DNA of 64,000 nucleotides from a bacterium (GTDB lineage Bacteria; Spirochaetota; Leptospiria; Leptospirales; Leptonemataceae), in NCBI GenBank assembly GCA_024742665.1, contig JANSYA010000008.1:62001-126000 (forward strand), given 5' to 3'. A model generated the notes under the pieces. It ran no database searches. It was not told where the DNA came from and saw nothing but the letters and a program-made list of their open reading frames with translations. Below, piece by piece: positions 16,550-24,952 of this stretch (the first letter of the stretch is position 1; the number at the start of each line of letters is the position of its first letter). The translations under genes and the position numbers were made by a program.

Positions 16550-17923
16550 GTGATTCTGATGGTTCGGCGATGGGGCAGGGGGCTGCTGAAACTTGGCGGC
16601 CTGGGGCTGGCGATTTTTGTCGGCCTGGAACTCAGCCTGCGATTGTTTCAGCCGCAGTCGCTGGACTATTATCGCAAACTCAAGAATCTCCACGTCTATC
16701 ATCCCGAATATCTGGTGGGCCTGGAAGCGGGCGCCGACTACTATCTGCGCCACAACAACGGGCTCTGGGAAGGCCGCTTTCAGATTAACGAACTGGGCTA
16801 TCGCGGAAGCGTGACACCCGCTCCTGACGAAATGGTGCTGGGCTGCCTGGGCGACAGCCTGGTGATGGGTTTCGGCGTTTCCGACGAGGACACTTTCTGT
16901 CGGCGACTGGACGGGATTACGCTCGGCGGCCAGCGCTATCGCAGTCAAAATCTGGGGGTGGACGCCTTCGGTTCTCAGGGTTACGCGGGGCGCCTGGACG
17001 AGGCGATCGATGAAAAGCTGCCGAATCTGGGGACGGTTTTGCTGTTTATCTCCCCGAACGATTTTACGCTGCCGCAAGAGCTCCGGGATCGCGGCATTGT
17101 TCCCGACGACGAGACCGACGCGGTCCGCGAAGCGAATCCCGAATTCAAGCAGGCCTTTCGCCTGCAGTTCACGCTCACGCGCTATTCTTACGCCCTGCAC
17201 GCGGCGTCGGTCGCCCGGCACCAGCTGCGTATTCGCCGCGCTTCGATGCAAAAGAATATGCGCCGTGAATTAGTGGAAAGCGGCATTCTCGAATACCGTC
17301 CGGAAATTGACGGCGAGATTCCTGCGGAGCATCTGGGCTTTCGCAATTATCTCGGCCGCAGCTTCTATCGCCCCCCGGAAGCGCCCGATTGCGACGTTGA
17401 TTCCGCAGCCGGACCCGGCGAGTCCGGCGGTCCAAATTCAAATGCGACGCCTGTGGCGCGTCCCGTCTGTCCGACGCCTGTGCCCGAGAAAGTTCGTTGC
17501 GACGCGCGTCCGCCGGCTTCGCAGAGTCTCGAAGCGCTGCCGGAAATTACGCGCGTCGCCTACGAACGCATGATCGCGAGCGCGGACCGGGCCGGCGTGC
17601 GACTGGTGGTCGTATTTTTGCCGGTCCAAATGGAAACGCTGCACTGCGAGCTGAACGGAAAGTACTCGCGATTTTTTAATCACGCCCTGAGAGCCGGAAA
17701 ATATTTTCGGGAGCAGGACATTCAGACGATCGATCTGCGAAAATATATTCCTGAAATGTGCGGCGCTCCGCTGCTGAACGCCGACGGCTCCCTGTGGAAG
17801 TACTCGCAGGTTGAAGACTATATCATCCAGGGGGACGGGCATCTCACCGTGGCGGGCAATCGTTGGGCCGCTGAAGCGCTCAAGCGCGAACTAAAAAAAA
17901 TGGCCGGTGCGAATGCTCTTTAA
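16550..17923 (+). CDS. SGNH/GDSL-type hydrolase-like membrane-anchored protein
   Basis: The protein has 457 residues with one N-terminal membrane anchor (about residues 10-30). Block I is 'LGCLGDSLVMGFGVSDEDTF', the GDSL nucleophile motif. The C-terminal 'GDGHLTVAGN' supplies the Asp-x-x-His-like pair (DGH). Between them is a Cys/Pro-rich insert around residues 280-320. It overlaps the downstream MBOAT gene by 11 bp. SGNH plus MBOAT pairs carry out or support O-acetylation of exported polysaccharides (as AlgI with AlgJ/X). Acetyl transfer or removal at the outer face is therefore the likely role. GTG at 16550 or ATG at 16559 may be the start. Confidence 0.75.
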   Translation: MILMVRRWGRGLLKLGGLGLAIFVGLELSLRLFQPQSLDYYRKLKNLHVYHPEYLVGLEAGADYYLRHNNGLWEGRFQINELGYRGSVTPAPDEMVLGCLGDSLVMGFGVSDEDTFCRRLDGITLGGQRYRSQNLGVDAFGSQGYAGRLDEAIDEKLPNLGTVLLFISPNDFTLPQELRDRGIVPDDETDAVREANPEFKQAFRLQFTLTRYSYALHAASVARHQLRIRRASMQKNMRRELVESGILEYRPEIDGEIPAEHLGFRNYLGRSFYRPPEAPDCDVDSAAGPGESGGPNSNATPVARPVCPTPVPEKVRCDARPPASQSLEALPEITRVAYERMIASADRAGVRLVVVFLPVQMETLHCELNGKYSRFFNHALRAGKYFREQDIQTIDLRKYIPEMCGAPLLNADGSLWKYSQVEDYIIQGDGHLTVAGNRWAAEALKRELKKMAGANAL

Positions 17924-19364
17924 TTCGCTCCACTATTTCATTTTCGCGCCGGCTGTAATCGCGGTTTATTTCGCGCTGCCGCCGCGACCCCAGAAGGTCT
18001 GGCTTTTACTGGTCAGCTTTTATTTTTACGCGGTCTTTCGGATTCCCTTTACGGCCCTGCTGCTGTTCTCGATCGCCGTAACCCACATCGCGGTGATGGG
18101 CATGCGTCGTTACGCGGTCGACGAGTCCTCGCAGCGCAATCAGCGAATTCGCAAGGCTTTCCTGTGGATCGCGATCGTCGGTAACGCGTCGCTGCTTTAT
18201 TTTTTCAAATTCATAGACTTCAGCTTCGAAGTCTTTAATCAGATTCTACGGCTCGCCCCCTGCGATCCGATGTACGCCCATGCAACCGGCGTTGTCTTGC
18301 CGATGGGCATTTCCTTTTTCACGCTGCAGGCCATCGGCTACGCCGTCGACGTGTATCGCGGAACAATCCCCGCCGGCCGGGTGTACAGCTTCGCATTATT
18401 CCTGAGTTTTTTCCCGCAGTTAGTCGCCGGCCCGATCATGCGCGCGAAAGATCTCCTGCATCAGTTCGAGCAGGAACACCGTCTGACGTACGAAAACGTG
18501 CGGGCGGGCATGGGTTTGATCGCGATCGGCCTGTTTAAGAAATCGATGATGGCCGATCCCGCGGGCGTAGTCGTCGACCAGGTCTACGGCGATCCCGGAG
18601 CCTATAGTTCCTGGACGATCTGGCTGGCCGCTATGCTGCACGCGCTGCAGATCTACGGCGATTTTTCCGGCTATTCTGATATCGCGATCGGCACCGGGCG
18701 CATCATGGGCTTTCGCATTCCGATCAATTTCAATCGGCCGTTTTTGGCCGTCGACATGACCGACCTCTGGCGGCGCTGGCATATCTCGCTTTCCACCTGG
18801 CTGCGGGACTACGTTTATATTCCTCTGGGCGGCGGGCGCGTATCCACGGTGCGAACCTATGTGAACGTTTTTATTACGATGTTCGTAAGCGGGATCTGGC
18901 ATGGCGCCGGCTTAAACTTCGTTATGTGGGGCGTCTTTCACGCTCTGATGGTTGTGATCGAACGCTTCGTCTTTTCGTTCGAGAGCATCGGGGAATGGTA
19001 TCGCGAACGTTTGCCGCGAATCTTAAAGATCGTATACAGCTTTTCGTTCTTTACTTTTCCGCTGCTGTTCTTTCGCGCGCGGGCGCTGCCGGAAATCGGC
19101 GACGCGGCCGACGTGGGCATCTTCATGGCGGACCGTCTGCTGAGTTTCACCGGGGGCGCGGGCGTCGAAGTGCCCGCCAGCCTGCTGCTGATCATCTTTC
19201 TGCTGATGGGTTCCGAGGTGCTGACGGAAGGCCGCAAAGACTTCTTCGCATCGATTCTTAAAAAGGAAGGCGTTTACTGGAGCCTGGTGGGCATCATCGT
19301 CGCCTATTGCCTCTTACTGTATAGCGTAACCGACAGCGCGCCCTTCGTATACTTTCAGTTCTGA
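17913..19364 (+). CDS. MBOAT-family O-acyltransferase (AlgI-like)
   Basis: This is a membrane-bound O-acyltransferase of 483 residues with about ten to twelve hydrophobic segments. Family landmarks are 'LPMGISFFTLQAIGYAVDVYRG', 'FFPQLVAGPIMRA', 'DLWRRWHISLSTWLRDYVYIPLGG' and 'FVSGIWHGAGLNFV', the last containing the catalytic His. These enzymes move acetyl groups across the inner membrane for transfer to alginate, cellulose, LPS or teichoic acids. The ATG at 17913 overlaps the SGNH gene stop (17921-17923); a GTG two codons earlier is possible. The two form a translationally coupled acylation module. Confidence 0.93.
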   Translation: MLFNSLHYFIFAPAVIAVYFALPPRPQKVWLLLVSFYFYAVFRIPFTALLLFSIAVTHIAVMGMRRYAVDESSQRNQRIRKAFLWIAIVGNASLLYFFKFIDFSFEVFNQILRLAPCDPMYAHATGVVLPMGISFFTLQAIGYAVDVYRGTIPAGRVYSFALFLSFFPQLVAGPIMRAKDLLHQFEQEHRLTYENVRAGMGLIAIGLFKKSMMADPAGVVVDQVYGDPGAYSSWTIWLAAMLHALQIYGDFSGYSDIAIGTGRIMGFRIPINFNRPFLAVDMTDLWRRWHISLSTWLRDYVYIPLGGGRVSTVRTYVNVFITMFVSGIWHGAGLNFVMWGVFHALMVVIERFVFSFESIGEWYRERLPRILKIVYSFSFFTFPLLFFRARALPEIGDAADVGIFMADRLLSFTGGAGVEVPASLLLIIFLLMGSEVLTEGRKDFFASILKKEGVYWSLVGIIVAYCLLLYSVTDSAPFVYFQF

Positions 19365-19391
19365 AGGCGGCGTCCCATTTTAAGTGGTATA

Positions 19392-19423
19392 TACATAAAA
19401 AATGCCGCCTTCGCAAGGCGGCA
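19392..19423 (-). terminator. Intrinsic terminator, copy 1
   Basis: On the minus strand TGCCGCCTT-loop-AAGGCGGCA (19403-19423) is followed by TTTTTTATGTA, a textbook Rho-independent terminator. It is the second of two near-identical copies met by transcription of the small lipoprotein gene. On the plus strand it has no T-run, so it would not stop the MBOAT transcript efficiently. Confidence 0.8.
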
Positions 19424-19438
19424 CTCCAATTCAATTTG

Positions 19439-19470
19439 TACATAAAAAATGCCGCCTTCACAAGGCGGCA
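19439..19470 (-). terminator. Intrinsic terminator, copy 2 (tandem duplicate)
   Basis: It is identical to the copy at 19392-19423 except one loop base (CAC instead of CGC): stem TGCCGCCTT 19450-19458 with AAGGCGGCA 19462-19470, then six T on the minus strand. The period between copies is 47 bp. It lies 55 bp beyond the stop of the lipoprotein gene. Confidence 0.8.
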
Positions 19471-19524
19471 TTCAGGGTTTCGAGCCCGGAAGGCCCGAAA
19501 CCGAAATTTATCTCGAAATCTGAA

Positions 19525-19773
19525 TTACAGTTTCGGGATGTTTTTGGTAGCTTCGCTGGCCGCTTTATCAGCGCCTGCTTTGACTGCGTCTGCAGCTTCG
19601 TTGACGGCCTGCTTCGCAGCGCCTTCAACAGCAGCTTTCGCTTCGTCAACAGCTTGCTCTGCTTGACCTTCCAGTGAGGTGTCTTCCGGGGGAGCTTCTT
19701 CGCTTCCGCCGGGGCACAGCAGGGTGGTAAATGAGAGAGCAGCAATAAGCATCAGGAGTAGACTTTTTTTCAT
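19525..19773 (-). CDS. Small Ala/Glu-rich predicted lipoprotein
   Basis: The protein has 82 residues. The ATG at 19773 follows an AGGA three bases upstream (ACAGGATC) and begins MKKSLLLMLIAALSFTTLLC; longer frames to 19839 lack a signal sequence. The signal peptide ends at TTLLC, a loose spirochaete-type lipobox. The mature part is a low-complexity, amphipathic, probably helical chain of A/E/D/K repeats ('AVDEAKAAVEGAAKQAVNEA'). Such small lipoproteins may be abundant outer-membrane spacers; this is inference. Two strong tandem terminators suggest high expression as a single gene. Confidence 0.75.
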   Translation of the reverse strand: MKKSLLLMLIAALSFTTLLCPGGSEEAPPEDTSLEGQAEQAVDEAKAAVEGAAKQAVNEAADAVKAGADKAASEATKNIPKL

Positions 19774-19945
19774 GATCCTGTAGCCTCCACAATGGTTTCG
19801 GAATTTTTCACAAACTTGTCTTACGGTACCGCGATTCAACCAAAATTTTTGTGACCTTTCTTTTTTTCGCCTAATGCTGTGGAAAATTTTCTAAAAATTG
19901 TAAATCGACTCACAGGGGCTGAAAATTCACCAATCCCGGCGGCGA

Positions 19946-20320
19946 CTACAGGCCAGAGCGCTCCAGAACTACCTCGGCGAGCTTGTGATGGATTCCCAGC
20001 GGCGGCGTTACCCGGAACTTAATCTGTGGAAATTCCGGGGCGTTTTCTTCCACAATGCGCGGAATATCTTCGGTGGCGTGACGCCCGGCCGAAAGCATGT
20101 ACGGGTGAACGATAATTTCTCCGGCGCCGTCCGCCACGCAGCGGGCGATGCCCGCCGGAATGTCGGGCGCGGCCAGCTCCATGTGAGCGGTGTGCACGAT
20201 CAACTCCGGCGACAATTCCCGCAGGAAGTTTGCAATCGACTCGATCGATTCGTTGGCCGCAGGACGCAGGGATCCGTGATCCACCAGCAGCAGTGCGCGT
20301 TTATTATTCGTATTTTGCAT
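19946..20320 (-). CDS. CbiX/sirohydrochlorin chelatase-like protein
   Basis: This is a single-domain CbiX-type protein of 124 residues. It begins 'ALLLVDHGSLRPAANES', with the metal-site His in DHGS, and includes 'VHTAHMELAAPDIPAGI', 'GAGEIIVHPYMLSAGRHATEDIP' with the second His site, and 'PLGIHHKLAEVVLER'. Family members insert Co or Fe into sirohydrochlorin, or nickel in coenzyme F430 synthesis. With a B12-dependent mutase in this window, a cobalt role is reasonable but not shown. The gene lies 63 bp downstream of a lipoprotein gene on the same strand. Confidence 0.85.
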   Translation of the reverse strand: MQNTNNKRALLLVDHGSLRPAANESIESIANFLRELSPELIVHTAHMELAAPDIPAGIARCVADGAGEIIVHPYMLSAGRHATEDIPRIVEENAPEFPQIKFRVTPPLGIHHKLAEVVLERSGL

Positions 20321-20383
20321 ATCTGTTCGCTTCTGGAGCGCCTGCGCGTCTTCCAGCGGATTGGAATTTCAAGAGAGTCGCCG

Positions 20384-20809
20384 TTAGTAGGCTCGCTGGT
20401 CCCAGCCCGCGTCGGGAGAAGGGTCCTGAAAACATTCACCGGTGAAGGCGTAGTTTTTGCTCAGGGGAAGAAATTGGCGGCCGGTAATACGAAATCCGTA
20501 AAAACGGCCGGCTTCCAGAGTGCAGGAACCCGCTCCCCCCGTCCGATTCGCAGGCCGGACGAACCAGATCACATAGTCGCCCGCTTCGAGATACATTTCG
20601 TCCACCGGCTGCTTGAGCGATTTGTGGTGATTCGGATCGGCTGGATCTTCCAGCCAGAACCGGAGCCCTTGCTGGCGCAGAATGGCAATCTCATGGCCCT
20701 GGCGCTGGCCGGTGTAATTTTTGAAAGAGCTCAGGCAGCCGGGGCCGAACAACAGAATCAAAACGCAAGGGATTGCGGTCATCGGCGCAGAAGGGTGTCG
20801 TCTATTCAT
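20384..20809 (-). CDS. Predicted lipoprotein of unknown function
   Basis: The protein has 141 residues. The signal segment 'AIPCVLILLFGPGC' ends in a Cys at about residue 25, giving a plausible lipobox (FGPGC). The mature domain is mixed beta with 'LRFWLEDPADPNHHKSL', 'DEMYLEAGDYVIWFVRP' and 'AGRFYGFRITGRQFLPL', reminiscent of small beta-sandwich proteins. I do not recognise the family. It lies between an SGNH gene and cbiX, all transcribed leftward with short gaps, so it may belong to the same transcript. Confidence 0.6.
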   Translation of the reverse strand: MNRRHPSAPMTAIPCVLILLFGPGCLSSFKNYTGQRQGHEIAILRQQGLRFWLEDPADPNHHKSLKQPVDEMYLEAGDYVIWFVRPANRTGGAGSCTLEAGRFYGFRITGRQFLPLSKNYAFTGECFQDPSPDAGWDQRAY

Positions 20810-20854
20810 AGTGGGTGCGAAAATCGCCGGGTCCTGGTCGGTATCAAAGCTAAA

Positions 20855-22009
20855 TTAATCAAGCAGGGGCCGAACGCCCAGGCGAAACAGCTCCTGGGAG
20901 TCCGGGCCGGGATGGCCATCCTCCGGGAGATACAGGTCCGGCAAATGCCGGTGTTCGTCGAAGAGGGCCTGCAAATTCCGCAGCCGAACGCCTGGCGCTG
21001 CCCGTGCCAGTTCGATGATCGGCGCCTTGAGCGGATCGCTCGCCAGAGGCCCGCCGTTTTGGCGGTCGATATCCGGATAGACCAGCAGAATCAGACTGTG
21101 CCCCTGTTGCATATGATGTTTGCCGGCCAGCTGAAAGATTTCCCGGGCGCAGACATAGGTCGGGTGATTCGGATCCCGGGGCGCGGCCGTGGCTGAAACA
21201 ATGGGCGCGGGCACGGTCTGGACCCCGGGATCCTCGCCCGGGCTTTCCGTTTCGGCCTCCGGGTTACGGTGTGCGAGCGCCGAACGAAAAAAATCCGGCA
21301 GGGCGAAGGTTTTCGTCAGCCAGAACCGCGTTCGGAAGGCGGCGCTGAGAAGAACCGAATCGCCGCGGCGAAGATCCCGCAGATCGTCGGTGTAGTCGGA
21401 CGGATTAAAAATCCAGATCGTATGTCGTGGGCCGCCGCCCGCGCTCCCGGCGCGCGATTGCCGCTCGGCCAGAGCGCGCTGGAAAACGCTGAGAATGCCG
21501 CAGGAACCCAGCGAGTCCACGCCCAGATTGCGGATGCGGTACTGCGGCAGATCCCGGGCGAGCAGATAGGCCAGAACCTCGCGATCGTCGTTGCCGTAGC
21601 CCATGGCGATCGAATCGCCTATCAGCCAGACTTCCGGACGGGCTGAATCGCTGGACGGATTTTGATCCGGATCGTGGACAGAATGATCCTGCGCAGACTG
21701 ATCTTGCCTGGACTGATTGCTATCGCCGTCGCTGCCATGCGAGTCAGGATAGGCAGTGCGTTCGCCGCGAGCGTTCGTCGTTACGCCGTATTGAAAGCCT
21801 GCGGGATGTTCAAATTCCAGACGACGGTTCGGGCACAGCAGAATTTGGCCCGTTTCAGAATCCAGGCAGTGCAGCGCCCGTTCGGCCCGGCGAAACTGCA
21901 GCTCCGGACCCGGGTTCATGCGGACCAGCAGCTCCGCTCCCGCCAGGGTCAGCAGAAGTACGATCAGGCCGAAGAGCAGCGAGCCTCGCCGGCCCTTTCT
22001 TTCCGGCAT
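20855..22009 (-). CDS. SGNH/GDSL-type hydrolase-like membrane-anchored protein
   Basis: The protein has 384 residues with one N-terminal membrane segment (about residues 12-30). 'VWLIGDSIAMGYGNDDREV' is block I with the nucleophile Ser, and 'PEDGHPGPDSQELF' carries the C-terminal DGH. An Asp/Ser/Gln-rich hydrophilic insert (about residues 88-122) precedes block I. Its overall plan resembles the SGNH protein at 16550, including 'LGVDSLGS' against 'LGVDAFGS', suggesting paralogues. It begins one base from the end of the O-antigen ligase gene, so the two probably act together on a surface polysaccharide. Confidence 0.7.
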   Translation of the reverse strand: MPERKGRRGSLLFGLIVLLLTLAGAELLVRMNPGPELQFRRAERALHCLDSETGQILLCPNRRLEFEHPAGFQYGVTTNARGERTAYPDSHGSDGDSNQSRQDQSAQDHSVHDPDQNPSSDSARPEVWLIGDSIAMGYGNDDREVLAYLLARDLPQYRIRNLGVDSLGSCGILSVFQRALAERQSRAGSAGGGPRHTIWIFNPSDYTDDLRDLRRGDSVLLSAAFRTRFWLTKTFALPDFFRSALAHRNPEAETESPGEDPGVQTVPAPIVSATAAPRDPNHPTYVCAREIFQLAGKHHMQQGHSLILLVYPDIDRQNGGPLASDPLKAPIIELARAAPGVRLRNLQALFDEHRHLPDLYLPEDGHPGPDSQELFRLGVRPLLD

Positions 22010-22010
22010 C

Positions 22011-23633
22011 TCAGGCTCGATCCGCCGACGGCGAAGTCGCGACGCCGCCCGAACTGATCGCGAAGCCGACCAGCGCCCAGAAGGGCAGCAGCACCTCGTC
22101 GTCCTGGAAATAGCATTGAAAGAGTCCCGCGCCGAGAATCGCCACGGGACCCCACTTCCAGAAATTCGGATCCGCTCCCGATGGTCGCAGAATGTGGCGC
22201 ACGTAAAAATAAAAGAAAGCCAGATAGCAGAGCAGAGCCGGCAGCCCCGCGATGGTCAGGAAGTGCAGCATATCGTTGTGGGCGTGGCCGCGCTGGGCCA
22301 GCTCGTAGGCGACCCACAGATGCGGCTGGTCCTGCCCGTACTCGACCACGTTCTGAATAATTGAGGGCTCGAAATTTCCAGGCCCCACGCCGAAGACCGG
22401 GTTTTCTCCCGATAGCTGCAGGGCGCCCTGCCAGACGAGGGTGCGCTGAAAGTCGGTGTGCTTTTCGCGGCCGAAGAGCGCGCCCACGATCTGTTCAAAG
22501 CGACTGTGCACGCCGGCCGAAACCCGATCCAGCACCACGAGGGATGCTACCGCCAGCAGAATCAGGGGCAGCAATCGCAATACCCGGCGTCGCCAGCCAG
22601 TTCGAGCCAGAACATAAAATCCGAAGCCGGTCGCCAGCAGCATGCCGAAGATCGCCGAGCGGCCGTTGTTTAAGATAAAGATCAGCGAAGCGGCGGCGAG
22701 AGCCAGCGGCCAGATCCACTGCGCCGGCCGCACATTTCGCAGCGCACGGAGCAGGGCGGCGGGACCCGCGCCGTCGTTCTGGGCGCCGGGATCGCCATCA
22801 TCTACTGTATCGCTTTCGCCTGCTGCGCCGGGCGCGACTGATTTCACCGGACCGAGCAGCAGGCTCAGGCTGCGAAAGACCAGCACGGGAAAGAGCATCA
22901 TCAGAATGCCGCCGTAGGTCAGGTGGGTGTTCATCAGGCCGATCGGCATGTACAGATGCAGCGGATTCTCCGAGCCGCCGAACAACGAACCGACGTGGTG
23001 CTGGTAGCGCGCATTCGGCCCGGGCTCCCAGCCGTGGGTTAAATGGTACGGCAGCTTTTGCAGGCGATAGATACTGAAGATGCTGATTAGCCCCGCGATA
23101 ATCATGATCCCGAGGGCGATCAGAAACAGGCGCTCCAGGCGCTTGCGATTTTCGGGGCTGTGGGCGTAGGCCGCCGTCCAGAAGGCCATGCCGACCAGAA
23201 AGACGTCTTTGACCTCCGTGCGATAGCCGCGGCCGACAAAGGCCAGAAAATCATTCGATTCGAAGCCGTTGATCAGCAGCGCCACCAGCTCCACTCCGTA
23301 AATCAGAGCGGCAAAGAGCAGGGCCGGATGCCGGACGAAGGGCAGTCGCTCGCTGCTCGCGTCGCCGGCCAGTCCGCCGTCGTCGTTTCCAGGAGATTCG
23401 GCCAGCCCGCCCGCGTCGGCCTTCGGGCGCTGCAGAGCCCACAGCAGCCAGCCCAATAAAGCCAGGGCCAGGCCGCCCTGGGAGAGGCTGACCGAGACGG
23501 GAAAGGTCACGATGGCAGTCGCGCCGCCGAAGACGCTGACCTTATAAGCCAGCCGCCGGAGCCGGGAAGCGCCTGGCGAGCCGGAGGCGGCCCCGGTGAC
23601 GGGAGGATGGGAACGGGATTCAGTATTGCTCAT
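22011..23633 (-). CDS. O-antigen ligase/polymerase family membrane protein (WaaL/Wzy-like)
   Basis: The protein has 540 residues and about twelve hydrophobic segments. The ATG at 23633 (MSNTESRSHPP) precedes the first membrane helix; the frame extends further upstream but is low-complexity. The C-terminal half holds the family's large periplasmic loop and 'RTLVWQGALQLSGENPVFGVGPGNFE', the usual 'W..A......P..G.G...F' signature. A following 'GHAHNDMLHFLTIAGLPALLCYL' carries the conserved His-Asn. Enzymes of this family ligate O-antigen to lipid A-core or polymerise repeat units in the periplasm. It is the first gene of a leftward set with the SGNH protein. Confidence 0.85.
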   Translation of the reverse strand: MSNTESRSHPPVTGAASGSPGASRLRRLAYKVSVFGGATAIVTFPVSVSLSQGGLALALLGWLLWALQRPKADAGGLAESPGNDDGGLAGDASSERLPFVRHPALLFAALIYGVELVALLINGFESNDFLAFVGRGYRTEVKDVFLVGMAFWTAAYAHSPENRKRLERLFLIALGIMIIAGLISIFSIYRLQKLPYHLTHGWEPGPNARYQHHVGSLFGGSENPLHLYMPIGLMNTHLTYGGILMMLFPVLVFRSLSLLLGPVKSVAPGAAGESDTVDDGDPGAQNDGAGPAALLRALRNVRPAQWIWPLALAAASLIFILNNGRSAIFGMLLATGFGFYVLARTGWRRRVLRLLPLILLAVASLVVLDRVSAGVHSRFEQIVGALFGREKHTDFQRTLVWQGALQLSGENPVFGVGPGNFEPSIIQNVVEYGQDQPHLWVAYELAQRGHAHNDMLHFLTIAGLPALLCYLAFFYFYVRHILRPSGADPNFWKWGPVAILGAGLFQCYFQDDEVLLPFWALVGFAISSGGVATSPSADRA

Positions 23634-23948
23634 GGCGGTCCGGGCTCGGGGATTGGGAGGTTCGGAGGATTCCGGTCTGGATTCAGTTCCGGATACTCTG
23701 CCTGCGGGCGATTTTGCGGCAACCGGAATGCCGGCTGTCTCAGAAAAGAAGCCCCAAAAAGAAGCTCGCAAAAAAGATCCTGTACTTTTGAGCGCTTTTT
23801 TTTCTTTGTGGGGCTGCCGGGCGACATAATGTTTTAAGCCCTTTCGAAAACCCGCCGAAGATCCTATTAGAGGAATCCGATGGCGCGGTTTCGATTCCCG
23901 GTTTGCGCCGGGTTTAGGCGGCATTCGGAAACAGAACAGGCAGCGATC
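23634..23948. promoter_or_regulatory. Divergent intergenic region between the O-antigen ligase gene and flgB
   Basis: About 315 bp hold no gene I can support. Two motifs recur in the fliF leader: TGTACTTTTG (23781-23790) and GCGACATAA (23821-23829). CATAAT at 23825-23830 is a fair -10 hexamer for rightward transcription of flgB, but the -35 region 17 bp upstream is poor. A T-rich stretch (about 23796-23806) lies between the two motifs. Short open frames across here look like chance. Confidence 0.35.
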
Positions 23949-24386
23949 ATGTCACTATTTAACAATACGGGCACCATGCGGACCCTGGCCATGCTGGAGC
24001 AGGGGCTGGACGCCGCGACTCTGCGCCGCAAAGTCATCGCCAACAACATCGCCAACGTCGACGTGCCGCACTTCAAGCGCTCCGAGGTCGTCTTCGAGGC
24101 GGAACTCAAGCGCGCCGTCGATCACGAAAAGTTCGTGAAGGCCGACCCGCTGCCCATGCGCACCACTCATGATGCGCACTTCGAAGTTCGTCGCCACGAA
24201 AGCTTTCGCGACGTGGCTCCTCGCACGCATATGGACTATCTGTCCACGATGCGCAACGACGGCAACAACGTGGATATGGAAGACGAGGTCGCGAAACTGA
24301 CCCGCAACCAACTGCAATATTCTTTGATGGTCGATCGATTCGGCGGGACGTACCGCTTGATGAATTCGCTGATTCGCCTGGCCTGA
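23949..24386 (+). CDS. flgB: Flagellar basal-body rod protein FlgB
   Basis: The protein has 145 residues. The ATG at 23949 gives the normal N-terminus; an upstream ATG at 23880 adds 23 unconserved residues. 'LRRKVIANNIANVDVPHFKRSEVVFEAEL' is the proximal-rod signature. The C-terminal 'VAKLTRNQLQYSLMVDRFGGTYRLMNSLIR' is the helical D0 partner. FlgB is the first rod subunit, exported by the flagellar type III system. It leads flgC and fliE with short gaps. Confidence 0.95.
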   Translation: MSLFNNTGTMRTLAMLEQGLDAATLRRKVIANNIANVDVPHFKRSEVVFEAELKRAVDHEKFVKADPLPMRTTHDAHFEVRRHESFRDVAPRTHMDYLSTMRNDGNNVDMEDEVAKLTRNQLQYSLMVDRFGGTYRLMNSLIRLA

Positions 24387-24421
24387 TATAATTCGATCTT
24401 AGTTTTTACGAGAGTACGCAT

Positions 24422-24883
24422 ATGGGAATGTTTGATGCAATCAACGTGGCGGCGACCGGCCTTTCGGCCCAGCGCCTGCGTCTGGACGTCGTTTCGAATA
24501 ATATCGCTAACGCGACCACGACCCGCAACGCTCAGGGCGACGGCCCCTTTCGCCGCGATCGAGTGGTCATGACCCCGATCAATTTACGCAACGTCTGGCG
24601 TTCGCCGGTCTATCCGCGCGGCCTTGAAACCGGCATGGGCCGGGGCGTGAAGGTCGAACGAATTGAAAAAGATCCGTCGGAACTGCGCGTCGTCTACGAT
24701 CCCGGGCATCCCGACGCGATCGCCGTCGGTCCGAAAAAAGGTTACGTCGAGTATCCGAACGTCAACATCGTCGAGGAAATCACCGACATGATCTCCGCTT
24801 CTCGTTCCTACGAAGCGAACGCCCAGGTGATTACCGGCACCAAGCAGATGTTTAACAAAACTCTGGAAATCGGGCGCGCATAA
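24422..24883 (+). CDS. flgC: Flagellar basal-body rod protein FlgC
   Basis: This is a 153-residue proximal-rod protein. 'FDAINVAATGLSAQRLRLDVVSNNIANATTTRN' is the N-terminal rod motif, and 'GYVEYPNVNIVEEITDMISASRSYEANAQVI' is the C-terminal half. It assembles with FlgB, FlgF and FliE. A gap of 35 bp separates it from flgB, with AGAG about ten bases before the ATG. Confidence 0.96.
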   Translation: MGMFDAINVAATGLSAQRLRLDVVSNNIANATTTRNAQGDGPFRRDRVVMTPINLRNVWRSPVYPRGLETGMGRGVKVERIEKDPSELRVVYDPGHPDAIAVGPKKGYVEYPNVNIVEEITDMISASRSYEANAQVITGTKQMFNKTLEIGRA

Positions 24884-24952
24884 GGCCGCTCCGTCTCTAT
24901 TTCAATATAAAAATTAACACACAAACAATTACACGAATCAGGACAGAATCAG

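Noticed and set aside
19985..21196. A 403-codon open frame on the plus strand over cbiX, lipoprotein and SGNH genes
   Set aside because: It crosses three genes with recognisable products on the other strand and the gaps between them, and has no family motif.
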